Assembly: GCF_003236175.1 (NCBI RefSeq)
Contig: NZ_QKTW01000015.1
Location: forward strand, 1-64,000
DNA from: Taibaiella soli
GTDB lineage: Bacteria; Bacteroidota; Bacteroidia; Chitinophagales; Chitinophagaceae
Reading direction: 5' to 3'
Length of the DNA: 64,000 nt
Notes under the pieces: model-generated
Databases searched by the model: none
Seen by the model: only the letters and a program-made list of their open reading frames with translations
Told to the model about the DNA's origin: nothing
Translations under genes and position numbers: made by a program
In this document: one piece after another, positions 8,363-16,676 of the stretch
How the letters are laid out: every line of letters begins with the position of its first letter
Numbering within the stretch: position 1 is the stretch's first letter

Positions 8363-9874
8363 TTATTGCAACATTTTGTCTGTAGGGTCCTGAACGAGCA
8401 GCTGGGAAGAATCCGGCAGTAACTGGTATTGAGTTCCTAATGCTTTATTCATTACAGTCCGAACAGCATTGACGCTGGTGATCGAATCATATAAAGCGCG
8501 GTAATCCTGGTCAGGAAAATAAATAGCATTGAGATTGGCACAACGCAAAGGCGAGTTAAGTGTCAGGTTGTTGTTCCGATAGCCATGATCGCCAAGGACA
8601 ACGATAATAGCATTACTCTTTTTGCAGTTCTGAATAGCTTTTACCACTTCAAACATTTTTCTGCTGGCATATTGCAGATTGTAGGTGTAAAACTCGGGCA
8701 CACTGTGATCTGATACATAAAGCGCGGAATCAGCACTTAACAGCCGGCCATTTTTATTAAAATAAAATGGCTCATGCGGTGTATAAAAATGTACATAGTA
8801 AAACGAAGGCCTTGATGCCTTTACCGCTGCATCTGCAATCAAATCCTTTGCCAGCTGCTCATTATACCGGTAAGATTGAAAATAATGAACCCCGGGAGCA
8901 AAATGCAACTTGCCCCCTTTTGTACTTAGCCGATATCTCCGCAAAACCACATCGTAAAATGTGTTTTCTGTGAGCAGCGAAATATTATATGGAAAAAACT
9001 CAGCTTGTGAATATTGCAGCGCATGCCCGTCTTTCATATCAAACATAGAGTAGTTACGAATCTGATAACCGTGCTCAGTGAAAACATCCTGCAGACGGTT
9101 GTTATAAATCCGAACGAAACTCTCATGGAGATTGGGTACGCCCACAGCCCTTCTGGCGTTCGTTACAGGAAAATAAGAGGTATTCAGTAATGATGCCGTA
9201 GAATACAAAGTAAGATCATAATTGCTGCGACTATTGGTCTGAACAGAAAATCCATGCTGCTTCAGAAAACTGTCGACATAACTGTTGTCATAGTTTAACG
9301 CTTGCTGCAATCCCCTCGTTCCCATGTATTCGTCGAAAACAATCAAATAAACATCCGGCTTTGTGGTCACCGTATTTAGAGACGTGTTATTAACCAACGA
9401 AGAAAGCTTGTCCTCTTTTTTAGGATCTGAGCTTCGTTTTATGATGAGTCCGACCTCGAACAATAAATAAACAATAAACAGCAGGTTGAGAAAATAAACG
9501 GTCCGTTGCTGCTTTTTTTCCTCTAGCCGATTAAAAATCAGTGAAATAAGAACGATTACTGCAAGTGCTGCCGCCATCGCGAGGAACAGTTTTCCTGAAA
9601 AATGTTCCTCGGTTCTTATAAAAAACCCTTGCCATGCACTCCAGAAATAAAAAAATGCACTGGCAGACAAACATAAGACCGCTGCTTTTTTCCTTGATCC
9701 GAGTAATGCCTGGGTAATTGCAAACACAACAAAGGTTATCAGCAGATAAACACAAGTCATCTCCAGTGCTGCATCCCATTTTACATAACCCCAATATCTC
9801 CTATATAACCGAATGACATAGAATATCGGCACCAGAAAAATGAAAATTGATCTCGTTTTAATAATTTGCGGCAT
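8363..9874 (-). CDS. Membrane-anchored sulfatase-fold (alkaline phosphatase superfamily) protein, paralogue A
   Basis: A 503-aa protein with about five N-terminal membrane helices (residues 1-150) and an extracytoplasmic sulfatase-like domain. Superfamily metal and catalytic features are VYLIVFDEY (D181/E182), SRSNYDLTLYSTASLLN (T222 is the likely nucleophile), a HxxTPHEPFYF-type segment and VVLGDHGYR. The layout resembles phosphoethanolamine/phosphoglycerol transferases (EptA/LtaS type), which move head groups between lipids and glycans. Substrate is unknown. The protein is clearly paralogous to the one at 11639-13111. It is divergent from the 56-aa gene/methyltransferase pair, so the intervening 84 bp must contain both promoters. 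Confidence 0.8.
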   Translation of the reverse strand: MPQIIKTRSIFIFLVPIFYVIRLYRRYWGYVKWDAALEMTCVYLLITFVVFAITQALLGSRKKAAVLCLSASAFFYFWSAWQGFFIRTEEHFSGKLFLAMAAALAVIVLISLIFNRLEEKKQQRTVYFLNLLFIVYLLFEVGLIIKRSSDPKKEDKLSSLVNNTSLNTVTTKPDVYLIVFDEYMGTRGLQQALNYDNSYVDSFLKQHGFSVQTNSRSNYDLTLYSTASLLNTSYFPVTNARRAVGVPNLHESFVRIYNNRLQDVFTEHGYQIRNYSMFDMKDGHALQYSQAEFFPYNISLLTENTFYDVVLRRYRLSTKGGKLHFAPGVHYFQSYRYNEQLAKDLIADAAVKASRPSFYYVHFYTPHEPFYFNKNGRLLSADSALYVSDHSVPEFYTYNLQYASRKMFEVVKAIQNCKKSNAIIVVLGDHGYRNNNLTLNSPLRCANLNAIYFPDQDYRALYDSITSVNAVRTVMNKALGTQYQLLPDSSQLLVQDPTDKMLQ

Positions 9875-9958
9875 CTTATTTGATCTGTCACTGATTATGG
9901 TGTTAAAATTAATAAGATTTACTGCGCAGCACAGCGTTGCCGAAAACTGTATTTAGAA

Positions 9959-10129
9959 ATGAGCGTTCAGTTATTATATATCGATCCGGGAAGCGGCAGT
10001 ATGCTGTTGCAATTTATCATTGGCGCCTGCCTTGGTGTCGTTTTCTTTTTTAAGACTATTGTTTACAGGATCAAATCAATTTTCCGCAAGGAAAAGAATG
10101 ATACAGACACCACTTCTGAATCAAAATGA
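9959..10129 (+). CDS. Small single-pass membrane protein, 56 aa
   Basis: An ATG-to-TGA frame too short for most gene finders. It encodes MSVQLLYIDPGSGSMLLQ, then a hydrophobic segment (about residues 14-33) and a basic tail (YRIKSIFRKEKND). The YIDPGSGS start before the membrane helix looks conserved in kind. Its TGA overlaps the ATG of the methyltransferase gene (ATGA, 4 nt), so the two are translationally coupled and likely form a functional unit. Function is unknown; a scaffold or anchor for the methyltransferase at the membrane is a guess. Confidence 0.75.
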   Translation: MSVQLLYIDPGSGSMLLQFIIGACLGVVFFFKTIVYRIKSIFRKEKNDTDTTSESK

Positions 10130-11508
10130 CTGCAATAACCCGCCACCCTGCTTCTTACCGTGATCCTTCGGGATTTGTGTTTCGTCATTTTGGAGACATT
10201 TACCGCATGGTTAATATTTCGTACAAAGAGGATTACGACCTGCTGATGCAATCTGGTCTTTATACTTCATTGGCCGAAAAGAAAATAATGTTGTCGCACA
10301 CCGATGTAACTGCACAATTTTCTTTAGCGCCAAATGCCTATAAAGTAATCCAGCCAGAAGCAGTTCCTTTCTGGACGTATCCTTATGAATGGAGTTTTGA
10401 ACAGCTGAAACAGGCGGCGTTACTCACATTGCAGTTGAATAAACTGGCGCTGGCGCAAAATATGATTCTGAAAGATGCCACCGCTTATAATATTCAATTT
10501 GTAGCAGGCAAACCGATTCTGATCGACAGTCTTTCTTTTGAAAAATACACAGAAGGTGCTCCGTGGAAGGCTTTTCGCCAGTTCTGCACCCATTTTGTTT
10601 ATCCGCTTTTGCTGCAAAGCAAAGTGGAAGGTCTGAACCCGGCTATCTTTAGCCAATACCCGGACGGCATTTCCGCGAAGCTAACGGCTTCTTTATTGCC
10701 AAAGTCTTCTAAATATAATCTCAACAATTGGCTCTATCTCTATCTGCCGGCCAAACTAGAAGGCAAACAAGACGATTCAGCCAAACAACGTAGCATTTCC
10801 GTTTCGAAAACGAAAATCCTGCAAAACATGGAACAGCTTTCCGGCTTTATTCAAAAGATGAAACCGCCGGTGGTACATTCCAACTGGAATCATTACTACA
10901 GCGAAACAATTCTTAGTCAGGAATATCTTCAGTTTAAGGAACAGACCGTTGCGCAATGGCTGAAAGAAAAATCGCCCAAAACCACAGTAGACGTAGGTTG
11001 TAACACAGGCGTATTCAGTTTTATTGCTTCACAAAACAGCGGGCAGGTTGTTTCATTGGATACTGATCCATACAGCATTGACCTGCTTTTTTTAATGGCA
11101 CAAAAAGAGGGCGTAAAAAACCTGACAACTTTTGTAGGTGATATCTGTAACCCAGCTGCGGCGTTTGGCTGGAATAATGCGGAGCAAAGTGCGCTGCTAA
11201 GTCGCCTGAAAGGTGATATGGTTTTATCTCTGGCATTAATTCATCACCTGGCGCTGACGAAAAACGTACCACTTGAGATGATTCTGGAAACATTCGCCAA
11301 TATCAGCACGCAATACGTGATCATGGAATTTGTTCCCAAGTCTGATCCGCGTTCGCAAACATTGCTGCAAAACAAAACGGATATTTTTCCGTCTTACACA
11401 CAGGCAGATTTTGAAACTGTGGCGCAACAGTTTTTCACTATTGAAAAACAAACGCCAATGCAGGGAAGTGAGCGGGTACTTTATCTGCTTAAAAAAGGCC
11501 ACCTCTAA
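10126..11508 (+). CDS. Class I SAM-dependent methyltransferase (NoeA-like)
   Basis: A 460-aa soluble protein. The N-terminal half has DPSGFVFRHFGDIYRMVN and a stretch LILIDSLSFEKY-like (about residues 135-150). The C-terminal half is a Rossmann methyltransferase with motif I VDVGCNTGVFSF (about 288-299), an acidic post-I end (SLDTDP) and motif IV-like LSLALIHHLAL. This two-part plan resembles NoeA-type nodulation methyltransferases (from memory, moderate confidence). Coupling to the 56-aa membrane peptide and flanking sulfatase-fold paralogues suggests methylation of an envelope glycan or lipid head group (inference). Confidence 0.8.
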   Translation: MTAITRHPASYRDPSGFVFRHFGDIYRMVNISYKEDYDLLMQSGLYTSLAEKKIMLSHTDVTAQFSLAPNAYKVIQPEAVPFWTYPYEWSFEQLKQAALLTLQLNKLALAQNMILKDATAYNIQFVAGKPILIDSLSFEKYTEGAPWKAFRQFCTHFVYPLLLQSKVEGLNPAIFSQYPDGISAKLTASLLPKSSKYNLNNWLYLYLPAKLEGKQDDSAKQRSISVSKTKILQNMEQLSGFIQKMKPPVVHSNWNHYYSETILSQEYLQFKEQTVAQWLKEKSPKTTVDVGCNTGVFSFIASQNSGQVVSLDTDPYSIDLLFLMAQKEGVKNLTTFVGDICNPAAAFGWNNAEQSALLSRLKGDMVLSLALIHHLALTKNVPLEMILETFANISTQYVIMEFVPKSDPRSQTLLQNKTDIFPSYTQADFETVAQQFFTIEKQTPMQGSERVLYLLKKGHL

Positions 11509-11525
11509 CTCCTCCGAAGGAGGAG
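11509..11525. repeat. Perfect 7-bp hairpin after the methyltransferase gene
   Basis: CTCCTCC, GAA loop, GGAGGAG. It starts one base past the methyltransferase stop and has no T tract, so termination is uncertain. Confidence 0.5.
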
Positions 11526-11560
11526 AATTTCCGGCCCTAGGGTATTATCTCAGCGCGGTT

Positions 11561-11586
11561 GTCATGCAGAGCGGAGTCGAAGCATT
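11561..11586. repeat. REP-like GAGCGGAGTCGAAG element, copy 1
   Basis: GTCATGCAGAGCGGAGTCGA followed by AGCATT. Related elements lie at 23652-23677, 32709-32732 and 56026-56048, always intergenic. Confidence 0.6.
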
Positions 11587-11638
11587 ATTGAATAGCCCAC
11601 AAAAACACGAAAACCACAACGCGAGCTACTCACAAAAC

Positions 11639-13111
11639 TCATTTCACGTCATTGAGCTCTGACGTACTATCCGGGAGCATCTGATAATTGGTGCCCAATA
11701 CTTTGTTCATGATTACCCTTAAAACATTCACATTAGAAATACTGTCGTAAAGCGACTGATAATTTTTATCCGGGAAGTAAACAGCATTCAGGTTTCTGAA
11801 CTTGGCGGCGAGATTTACAGTATCATAAGGCACACGATAGCCATGGTCGCTCAACAATAAAATGGCGGCGTTATGATCATAATGCAAAATGGAATCTACC
11901 AGCATTTTCATCTTCAGATTCGCATGTGCAACATTGTATAAATAATGCTGTGTACGATTGTGAAAAAAGCCATATTCCACGCTGTCGGGTGTGTATAAAT
12001 TCCCATTTGGACCGTAATAAAACGGCGGATGCGGCATAGTGAGATGACAATAGACAAATACAGGTTTTTGCTTCGGCTCTTTTGCCTGCTCCATAACCCG
12101 ATCCATCATTTTATTATTGTAGGTATTTGTACGATAGACCGCTTCGTCCGATTTCAGATGCAGCATCTGCAAATAATCTTTTACAAAAAGATCGTACAAA
12201 GTGTTTGCGGTAATAATTTCCGTTCCGCTCAATAAAAACTCATTCTGGCTCAATGCCGGCATATTGCCCACATCGAAATAAGAGCAATTATTAAACAGAT
12301 AATCTTGCTGCACAAACGTCTTCACTACGCTGCTCTCTTTAATGTTTTTTATCGCCTGCTTATAATCCGCCGGGCGCACCGCTTTCGGATTAACGCCCGT
12401 GAGATAATTCGCGTTCAGAATCGAAGCCATTGAGAAGAATGTCTGCGGATAATTGGAACGGCTATGCTCCTGAATGGAAAAATTATGCGCACGCAAAAAG
12501 CTGTCGGTCGCTGCATTGTCAAATCCATAGTCTTCACGAAGCGATTTACTGCCTGCATATTCATCAAACAAAATGAAATAAACATTCCAATGTGTGGCAG
12601 CGGTTGTATTTGCCGATGTGGACTCCTGTCCGGCAACTACTTTTCGGTGATTAAAACTTTTACCGGTGATAACAGAAATATCGACCAGCAGATAAATCAC
12701 AAAGAGCAGATTGAGATAGAAAACAAACTGTTGTTGCGTCTTGTCCCCGAGTTTTTTGAAAAGAAAATATCCAGCAATAATTGCAATGGTCCAGATCGCA
12801 AAAACGACCGGAATTTTGGAAAAGAAACCATCTGGAAATTGAGCTTTTGCCAGTCCTAATGTATCGCCCCAATAAAGCTGCAATAACAATATTAAAAAAC
12901 AAAGAACCGCAGCACTCATCCTGTCTTTTGCAAACAGCCTGATGACGCGATATAACACTGCCGCTACCGCTAAATAAATCACGGAGAGCTGCAACACATC
13001 CTTTACACCCACTAACCCGAAATAATGTTGCCAGCCGTGTATCACAAAAAACAACGGCAACAGGAATGGAAATAATTTCCATTGCTTCAGTATGGCTTGC
13101 GGTGCAGGCAT
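11639..13111 (-). CDS. Membrane-anchored sulfatase-fold protein, paralogue B
   Basis: A 490-aa homologue of the product of 8363-9874 with the same plan: about five membrane helices (1-150), then VYFILFDEY (D183/E184), SRSNYPQTFFSMASILN (T224 candidate nucleophile), HLTMPHPPFYYG and LLLSDHGYR. The divergence between paralogues is large, so this is not a recent duplication. It is convergent with the methyltransferase gene and ends 131 bp from it. A head-group transferase or hydrolase acting outside the inner membrane is likely; the substrate cannot be named. Confidence 0.8.
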   Translation of the reverse strand: MPAPQAILKQWKLFPFLLPLFFVIHGWQHYFGLVGVKDVLQLSVIYLAVAAVLYRVIRLFAKDRMSAAVLCFLILLLQLYWGDTLGLAKAQFPDGFFSKIPVVFAIWTIAIIAGYFLFKKLGDKTQQQFVFYLNLLFVIYLLVDISVITGKSFNHRKVVAGQESTSANTTAATHWNVYFILFDEYAGSKSLREDYGFDNAATDSFLRAHNFSIQEHSRSNYPQTFFSMASILNANYLTGVNPKAVRPADYKQAIKNIKESSVVKTFVQQDYLFNNCSYFDVGNMPALSQNEFLLSGTEIITANTLYDLFVKDYLQMLHLKSDEAVYRTNTYNNKMMDRVMEQAKEPKQKPVFVYCHLTMPHPPFYYGPNGNLYTPDSVEYGFFHNRTQHYLYNVAHANLKMKMLVDSILHYDHNAAILLLSDHGYRVPYDTVNLAAKFRNLNAVYFPDKNYQSLYDSISNVNVLRVIMNKVLGTNYQMLPDSTSELNDVK

Positions 13112-13163
13112 CAGGTAAAGATAATTGAGTTTATTGCTATTTTACGGCAGACATCACTCGCTT

Positions 13164-13586
13164 ATGAAAAATTGGATCTTACTCTTGCTGATTTGTTTTG
13201 CTGTTCCTGCATTTGCGCAAAACAGCAACGAACAACAAATTCTTACGATGCTGGATGCACAGGTGAAAGAATGGAACAAAGGGAATATCGCCGGTTATAT
13301 GCACGGCTACTGGGAAAATGACAGCCTGCTTTTTATTGGCAGTAACGGACCGCGCTACGGCTATACAACCACGCTGAAACGGTACCAGCAAGCCTATCCC
13401 GACAAAGCACACATGGGCACATTGACATCTACGATTACCAGCATGAAGCAACTTTCTCCGGAATATTATTTCATTGTAGGCAAATGGGCCCTGAAACGAA
13501 GCGCTGGCAACGTTTCCGGCAGCTACACGTTGTTATTGCGCAAAATAAACGATGTTTGGGTAATTGTTTGTGACCATAGTTCGTAA
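13164..13586 (+). CDS. Exported SnoaL/DUF4440-like protein
   Basis: A 140-aa protein with a signal peptide (MKNWILLLLICFAVPAFA, cleavage before QNS) and an NTF2-fold domain of DUF4440/SnoaL type. Visible landmarks are MLDAQVKEWNKGNIAGYM, a GPRYGY segment and the C-terminal LLLRKINDVWVIVCDHSS typical of that family. The ATG at 13164 is preferred over an upstream in-frame start because it puts the signal peptide first. Such proteins bind small ligands or act as simple isomerases or cyclases; the role here is unknown. It is 19 bp from the Lgt-like gene and probably begins that operon. Confidence 0.75.
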   Translation: MKNWILLLLICFAVPAFAQNSNEQQILTMLDAQVKEWNKGNIAGYMHGYWENDSLLFIGSNGPRYGYTTTLKRYQQAYPDKAHMGTLTSTITSMKQLSPEYYFIVGKWALKRSAGNVSGSYTLLLRKINDVWVIVCDHSS

Positions 13587-13605
13587 GGCAAAAAACGTAT
13601 GATTA

Positions 13606-14376
13606 GTGGTATTTCCCTATAGCGTACATATCGGACAACAAATCATCAGGCTGCATGGAGTTTTCGAATTCCTGGGCATTTTTATTGCATTCCGTTACTA
13701 CCTGTTTTTGCGTCGCCGGAAAGGTGATACGATCAATACGGAAAACAGACTTTTTATTGTAATCGGAGCCACGTTTGGTGCAGTTATTGGTTCGCATCTA
13801 TTAGGTGCTCTGGAAAATATTCCGGAATGGATGGCAGCTACCAGCAAATGGCAATATCTCTATGGCAATAAAACATTGGTCGGTGGCGTACTTGGCGGAT
13901 TATTCGGCGTTGAATCTGTAAAACTTTTAGTTGGCGAAAAACAGCGCAGCGGCGACCTTTTTGTTTTCCCATTGTTGCTGGGAATGATTATTGGCAGAGT
14001 CGGTTGTTTTAGCGCGGGCATTTACGAAGAAACGTACGGACTACCTTCAAAACTGCCATGGGCAATGGATCTGGGCGATGGTATCCTGCGACATCCCGTA
14101 GCTTTGTATGAAATTGTATTTCTGATTTTACTTTGGACTTCACTGTCTGTTTTGAATAAAAAAGAAAAACTGGATTCAGGTGCATTGTTCAAACTTTTCA
14201 TGATCGGCTACCTGCTATTCCGTTTCCTGCTAGATTTTATAAAACCAGGCTGGCGTTACTGCCTTGGCCTCGGATCTATACAACTGGCCTGCCTTGCAGG
14301 ACTTATTTATTATGGCCGTTATTTATTACGCCCCGCACTTTTACTGAAGAAAAAAGAATTGTCTTATGCCGGTTAG
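13606..14376 (+). CDS. Lgt-family membrane protein (prolipoprotein diacylglyceryl transferase paralogue)
   Basis: A 256-aa polytopic membrane protein (about seven helices) of the Lgt superfamily. The signature is present in altered form: GRVGCFSAGIYEETYGLP, then LPWAMDLGDGILRHPVALYE. The early part (FPYSVHIGQQIIRLHGVFEF) matches an Lgt N-terminus. Canonical Lgt moves diacylglycerol from phosphatidylglycerol to lipoprotein cysteines. This one lacks the usual GRIGNFINGE form and is coupled to a radical SAM gene, so another lipid acceptor is likely. It starts at GTG; the nearby ATG at 13599 is out of frame and soon stops. Its 3' end overlaps the radical SAM gene by 11 nt. Confidence 0.75.
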   Translation: MVFPYSVHIGQQIIRLHGVFEFLGIFIAFRYYLFLRRRKGDTINTENRLFIVIGATFGAVIGSHLLGALENIPEWMAATSKWQYLYGNKTLVGGVLGGLFGVESVKLLVGEKQRSGDLFVFPLLLGMIIGRVGCFSAGIYEETYGLPSKLPWAMDLGDGILRHPVALYEIVFLILLWTSLSVLNKKEKLDSGALFKLFMIGYLLFRFLLDFIKPGWRYCLGLGSIQLACLAGLIYYGRYLLRPALLLKKKELSYAG

Positions 14377-15772
14377 AAAATACACCTATTACGATTACAC
14401 CATCAGCCTTTGTCCGGAATGCCTGAAGCGCATTGAAGCGAAGATTGTGTTTGAAGACAACAAAGTGTACATGCTGAAAACCTGCCCGGATCACGGGTTT
14501 CACAAAACACTCATTGCAACAGATGTAGCGTATTACAAAAACATCCGCAATTATAACAAACCTTCGGAAACGCCATTGCGCTTCAATACGAAAACACACT
14601 ACGGCTGTCCATACGACTGCGGACTTTGTACCGATCATGAACAACACAGTTGTTTAACATTAGTTGAAATCACAGATCGCTGCAATCTGTCCTGCCCTAC
14701 TTGTTACGCAATGTCTTCGCCGCATTACGGACGTCATCGTACGTTAGAAGAAGTAGAACAGATGCTAAAAATCATTGTGGCCAACGAAGGCGAACCAGAT
14801 GTGGTGCAAATCAGTGGCGGCGAGCCAACAATTCATCCGCAGTTCTTCGAAATATTAGACATCGCCAAACGCCTGCCCATCAAGCATCTAATGGTAAATA
14901 CAAATGGCATTCGGATTGCGCAGGATCCTGGCTTTGCAGAACGACTGGCGACGTATATGCCCGACTTTGAGATCTATCTTCAGTTTGATTCTTTCAAGCC
15001 GGAAGTATTAACGGCATTGCGCGGAAAAGATCTTTCAGACATCCGTTATAAAGCGCTGGAAAAACTCAATGAACTCAATCTTTCTACCACGCTCGTAGTG
15101 ACGATGCAGAAAGGCATGAATGATGACGAGGCCGGAAAAATCATAGAGTATGCGCTGAAGCAGCGTTGTGTTCGTGGTGTTACTTTTCAGCCAGTGCAGA
15201 TTGCTGGCCGATTTGAACATGAAAACGAAGAAAAAAACCGACTAACGCTTACGGAAGTGCGCGATAATATTCTATCCCAGACTTCGATCTTTCAGCCAAA
15301 CGATATCATTCCTGTGCCTTGCAACCCTGATGCGCTCGCAATGGGCTACGCGCTGAAATTAAATGGCAATATAGTTCCGCTGACGCGCTACATTGATCCG
15401 GCTTATCTGCTGGACAATTCGAAGAATACAATTGTGTACGAACAAGACACGGTCTTGCACGATCATCTGATCAATATTTTCAGCACAGGTATTTCGGTAG
15501 ATAAAGTGACCGAGAATATGCACCAGCTGTTGTGTTGTCTGCCTCAAATTTATGCCCCGGGCCTTTCTTACGAAAATTTATTCCGAGTTATCATTATGCG
15601 CTTTATTGACGCCTATGATTTTGATGTGCGGGCCATCAAAAAATCCTGTGTGCACATTGTGAGCAAAGACGGGAGAATCATTCCGTTTGAAACCATGAAT
15701 CTGTTTTACCGCGATGACAAAGAAACTTACCTCAACGATCTTAAATCACGCTACGATAAAATTCAATTTTGA
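14366..15772 (+). CDS. Radical SAM enzyme resembling tetraether lipid synthase (Tes/MJ0619-like)
   Basis: A 468-aa enzyme. The radical SAM cluster motif is C106-x3-C110-x2-C113, followed by the SAM-binding SGGEPT. An N-terminal C16-x2-C19 with C40-P-x-H-G looks rubredoxin-like, and C81-x3-C85-x2-C88 with C96 offers another Fe-S site. The C-terminus has SCVHIVSKDGRIIPFETMN. This arrangement matches what is known of archaeal Tes, which couples two lipid chains by a C-C bond, and of bacterial homologues. Placement after an Lgt-like gene and before four membrane proteins supports a membrane lipid substrate (inference). MoaA-like peptide or cofactor chemistry is the alternative. Confidence 0.8.
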   Translation: MPVRKYTYYDYTISLCPECLKRIEAKIVFEDNKVYMLKTCPDHGFHKTLIATDVAYYKNIRNYNKPSETPLRFNTKTHYGCPYDCGLCTDHEQHSCLTLVEITDRCNLSCPTCYAMSSPHYGRHRTLEEVEQMLKIIVANEGEPDVVQISGGEPTIHPQFFEILDIAKRLPIKHLMVNTNGIRIAQDPGFAERLATYMPDFEIYLQFDSFKPEVLTALRGKDLSDIRYKALEKLNELNLSTTLVVTMQKGMNDDEAGKIIEYALKQRCVRGVTFQPVQIAGRFEHENEEKNRLTLTEVRDNILSQTSIFQPNDIIPVPCNPDALAMGYALKLNGNIVPLTRYIDPAYLLDNSKNTIVYEQDTVLHDHLINIFSTGISVDKVTENMHQLLCCLPQIYAPGLSYENLFRVIIMRFIDAYDFDVRAIKKSCVHIVSKDGRIIPFETMNLFYRDDKETYLNDLKSRYDKIQF

Positions 15773-16044
15773 AAAAGCCATTCTTAATAATCGCAGGAAT
15801 TAATCTGGGCATCACTTTGCTGGCTCTTTTTTCTATCCTCCACGATAGCAATTTCAATGCCGCATTTGGCATCGTCATACTGCTTATCGGTGCATTCAAT
15901 GGCGTGGTTGGCGTGCTGCTATGCCTTATCGGCATGGCGGAAAAAGCAGTCATGAAATATGGGCTGGCGATGCTGGCAATTTCAGGTATCTATTTACTAT
16001 CCGGTTTTACACTATGTAGTCAAACCAAAATTTCCGTAAATTGA
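15769..16044 (+). CDS. Small three-helix membrane protein, family copy 1
   Basis: A 91-aa hydrophobic protein with three membrane helices (about 4-24, 31-57, 65-84) ending in LLSGFTLCS. Initiation appears to be at TTG, overlapping the radical SAM stop (TTGA, 4 nt), which argues for coupled translation. It shares with the next three genes a pattern of helix, polar turn, G-LLIGAFN-like helix, charged turn, YG, and a final helix ending in a Cys-containing motif. Function is unknown. Confidence 0.7.
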   Translation: MKKPFLIIAGINLGITLLALFSILHDSNFNAAFGIVILLIGAFNGVVGVLLCLIGMAEKAVMKYGLAMLAISGIYLLSGFTLCSQTKISVN

Positions 16045-16060
16045 TAGGAACATTCTGCGT

Positions 16061-16354
16061 ATGAAACCCGAGATGAAGAGAACTTTTATCGTCAATGCAG
16101 CCCTCGCCGGAATCATACTATTGTTTAGTCTGTTTTCGTCAAATGGCGGTCGCAATGATATCACCATAGCAATGGGAATTGGACTGCTGTTGCTGGCGCT
16201 GCTCAATATTTTTGCGGGTGTGGTGACTTTACTTGCCGCCATTGCTGATTCCAAAGGCCCCGCCAAACATTACGGCAGCGCTATGCTAATGGTCGCCGGC
16301 ATTCTTCTACTTTGTAGCCTCACTTTTTGCAGTACCTCATCTTTTAGTATGTAA
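16061..16354 (+). CDS. Small three-helix membrane protein, family copy 2
   Basis: A 97-aa paralogue of the preceding protein. Shared features are the GLLLLALLNIFAGV helix, a KHYGSAML turn and the ending LLCSLTFCS with two cysteines. It lies 16 nt after copy 1. No enzyme motif is seen. Confidence 0.7.
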   Translation: MKPEMKRTFIVNAALAGIILLFSLFSSNGGRNDITIAMGIGLLLLALLNIFAGVVTLLAAIADSKGPAKHYGSAMLMVAGILLLCSLTFCSTSSFSM

Positions 16355-16368
16355 AGGCTATTCTTCGA

Positions 16369-16662
16369 ATGAAAAAAGAGTTAAAAAGAATCGCAGCTTA
16401 CGACGCAGTTGTTTTTTCGCTGGCACTCATACTTGCCCTGATCCTGCATATCGGTAGCGGCAAAGAACTTATGGCGTTTCTGGGATTAGGATTTTTACTG
16501 GTTGCTTTTGTCAATACCAGCATCGGAATTATTTTTCTTCTGGTCAGTTTTATCAATAAAAACATTGCCGTTCGCCGCTATGGCGCGTGCATGTTGCTAT
16601 TGGCAGGCATTGCCCTGCTTTGTGGATTTTCCTTTTGTAGCGTAGCGCATATTCGTCTCTAA
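16369..16662 (+). CDS. Small three-helix membrane protein, family copy 3
   Basis: A 97-aa paralogue with GFLLVAFVNTSIGI, RRYGACML and the ending LLCGFSFCS, the clearest form of the Cys-x5-Cys motif. It lies 14 nt after copy 2. Function is unknown. Confidence 0.7.
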   Translation: MKKELKRIAAYDAVVFSLALILALILHIGSGKELMAFLGLGFLLVAFVNTSIGIIFLLVSFINKNIAVRRYGACMLLLAGIALLCGFSFCSVAHIRL

Positions 16663-16676
16663 ACCCCATTCTCTCC

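Noticed and set aside
11509-11525. Strong terminator after the methyltransferase gene
   Set aside because: The hairpin is perfect but short (7 bp) and no T run follows, so it was listed only as a hairpin.
13606-14376. Canonical Lgt for lipoprotein maturation
   Set aside because: The key GRIGNFINGE-type motif is altered and the gene is coupled to a radical SAM enzyme; the housekeeping lgt is probably elsewhere.
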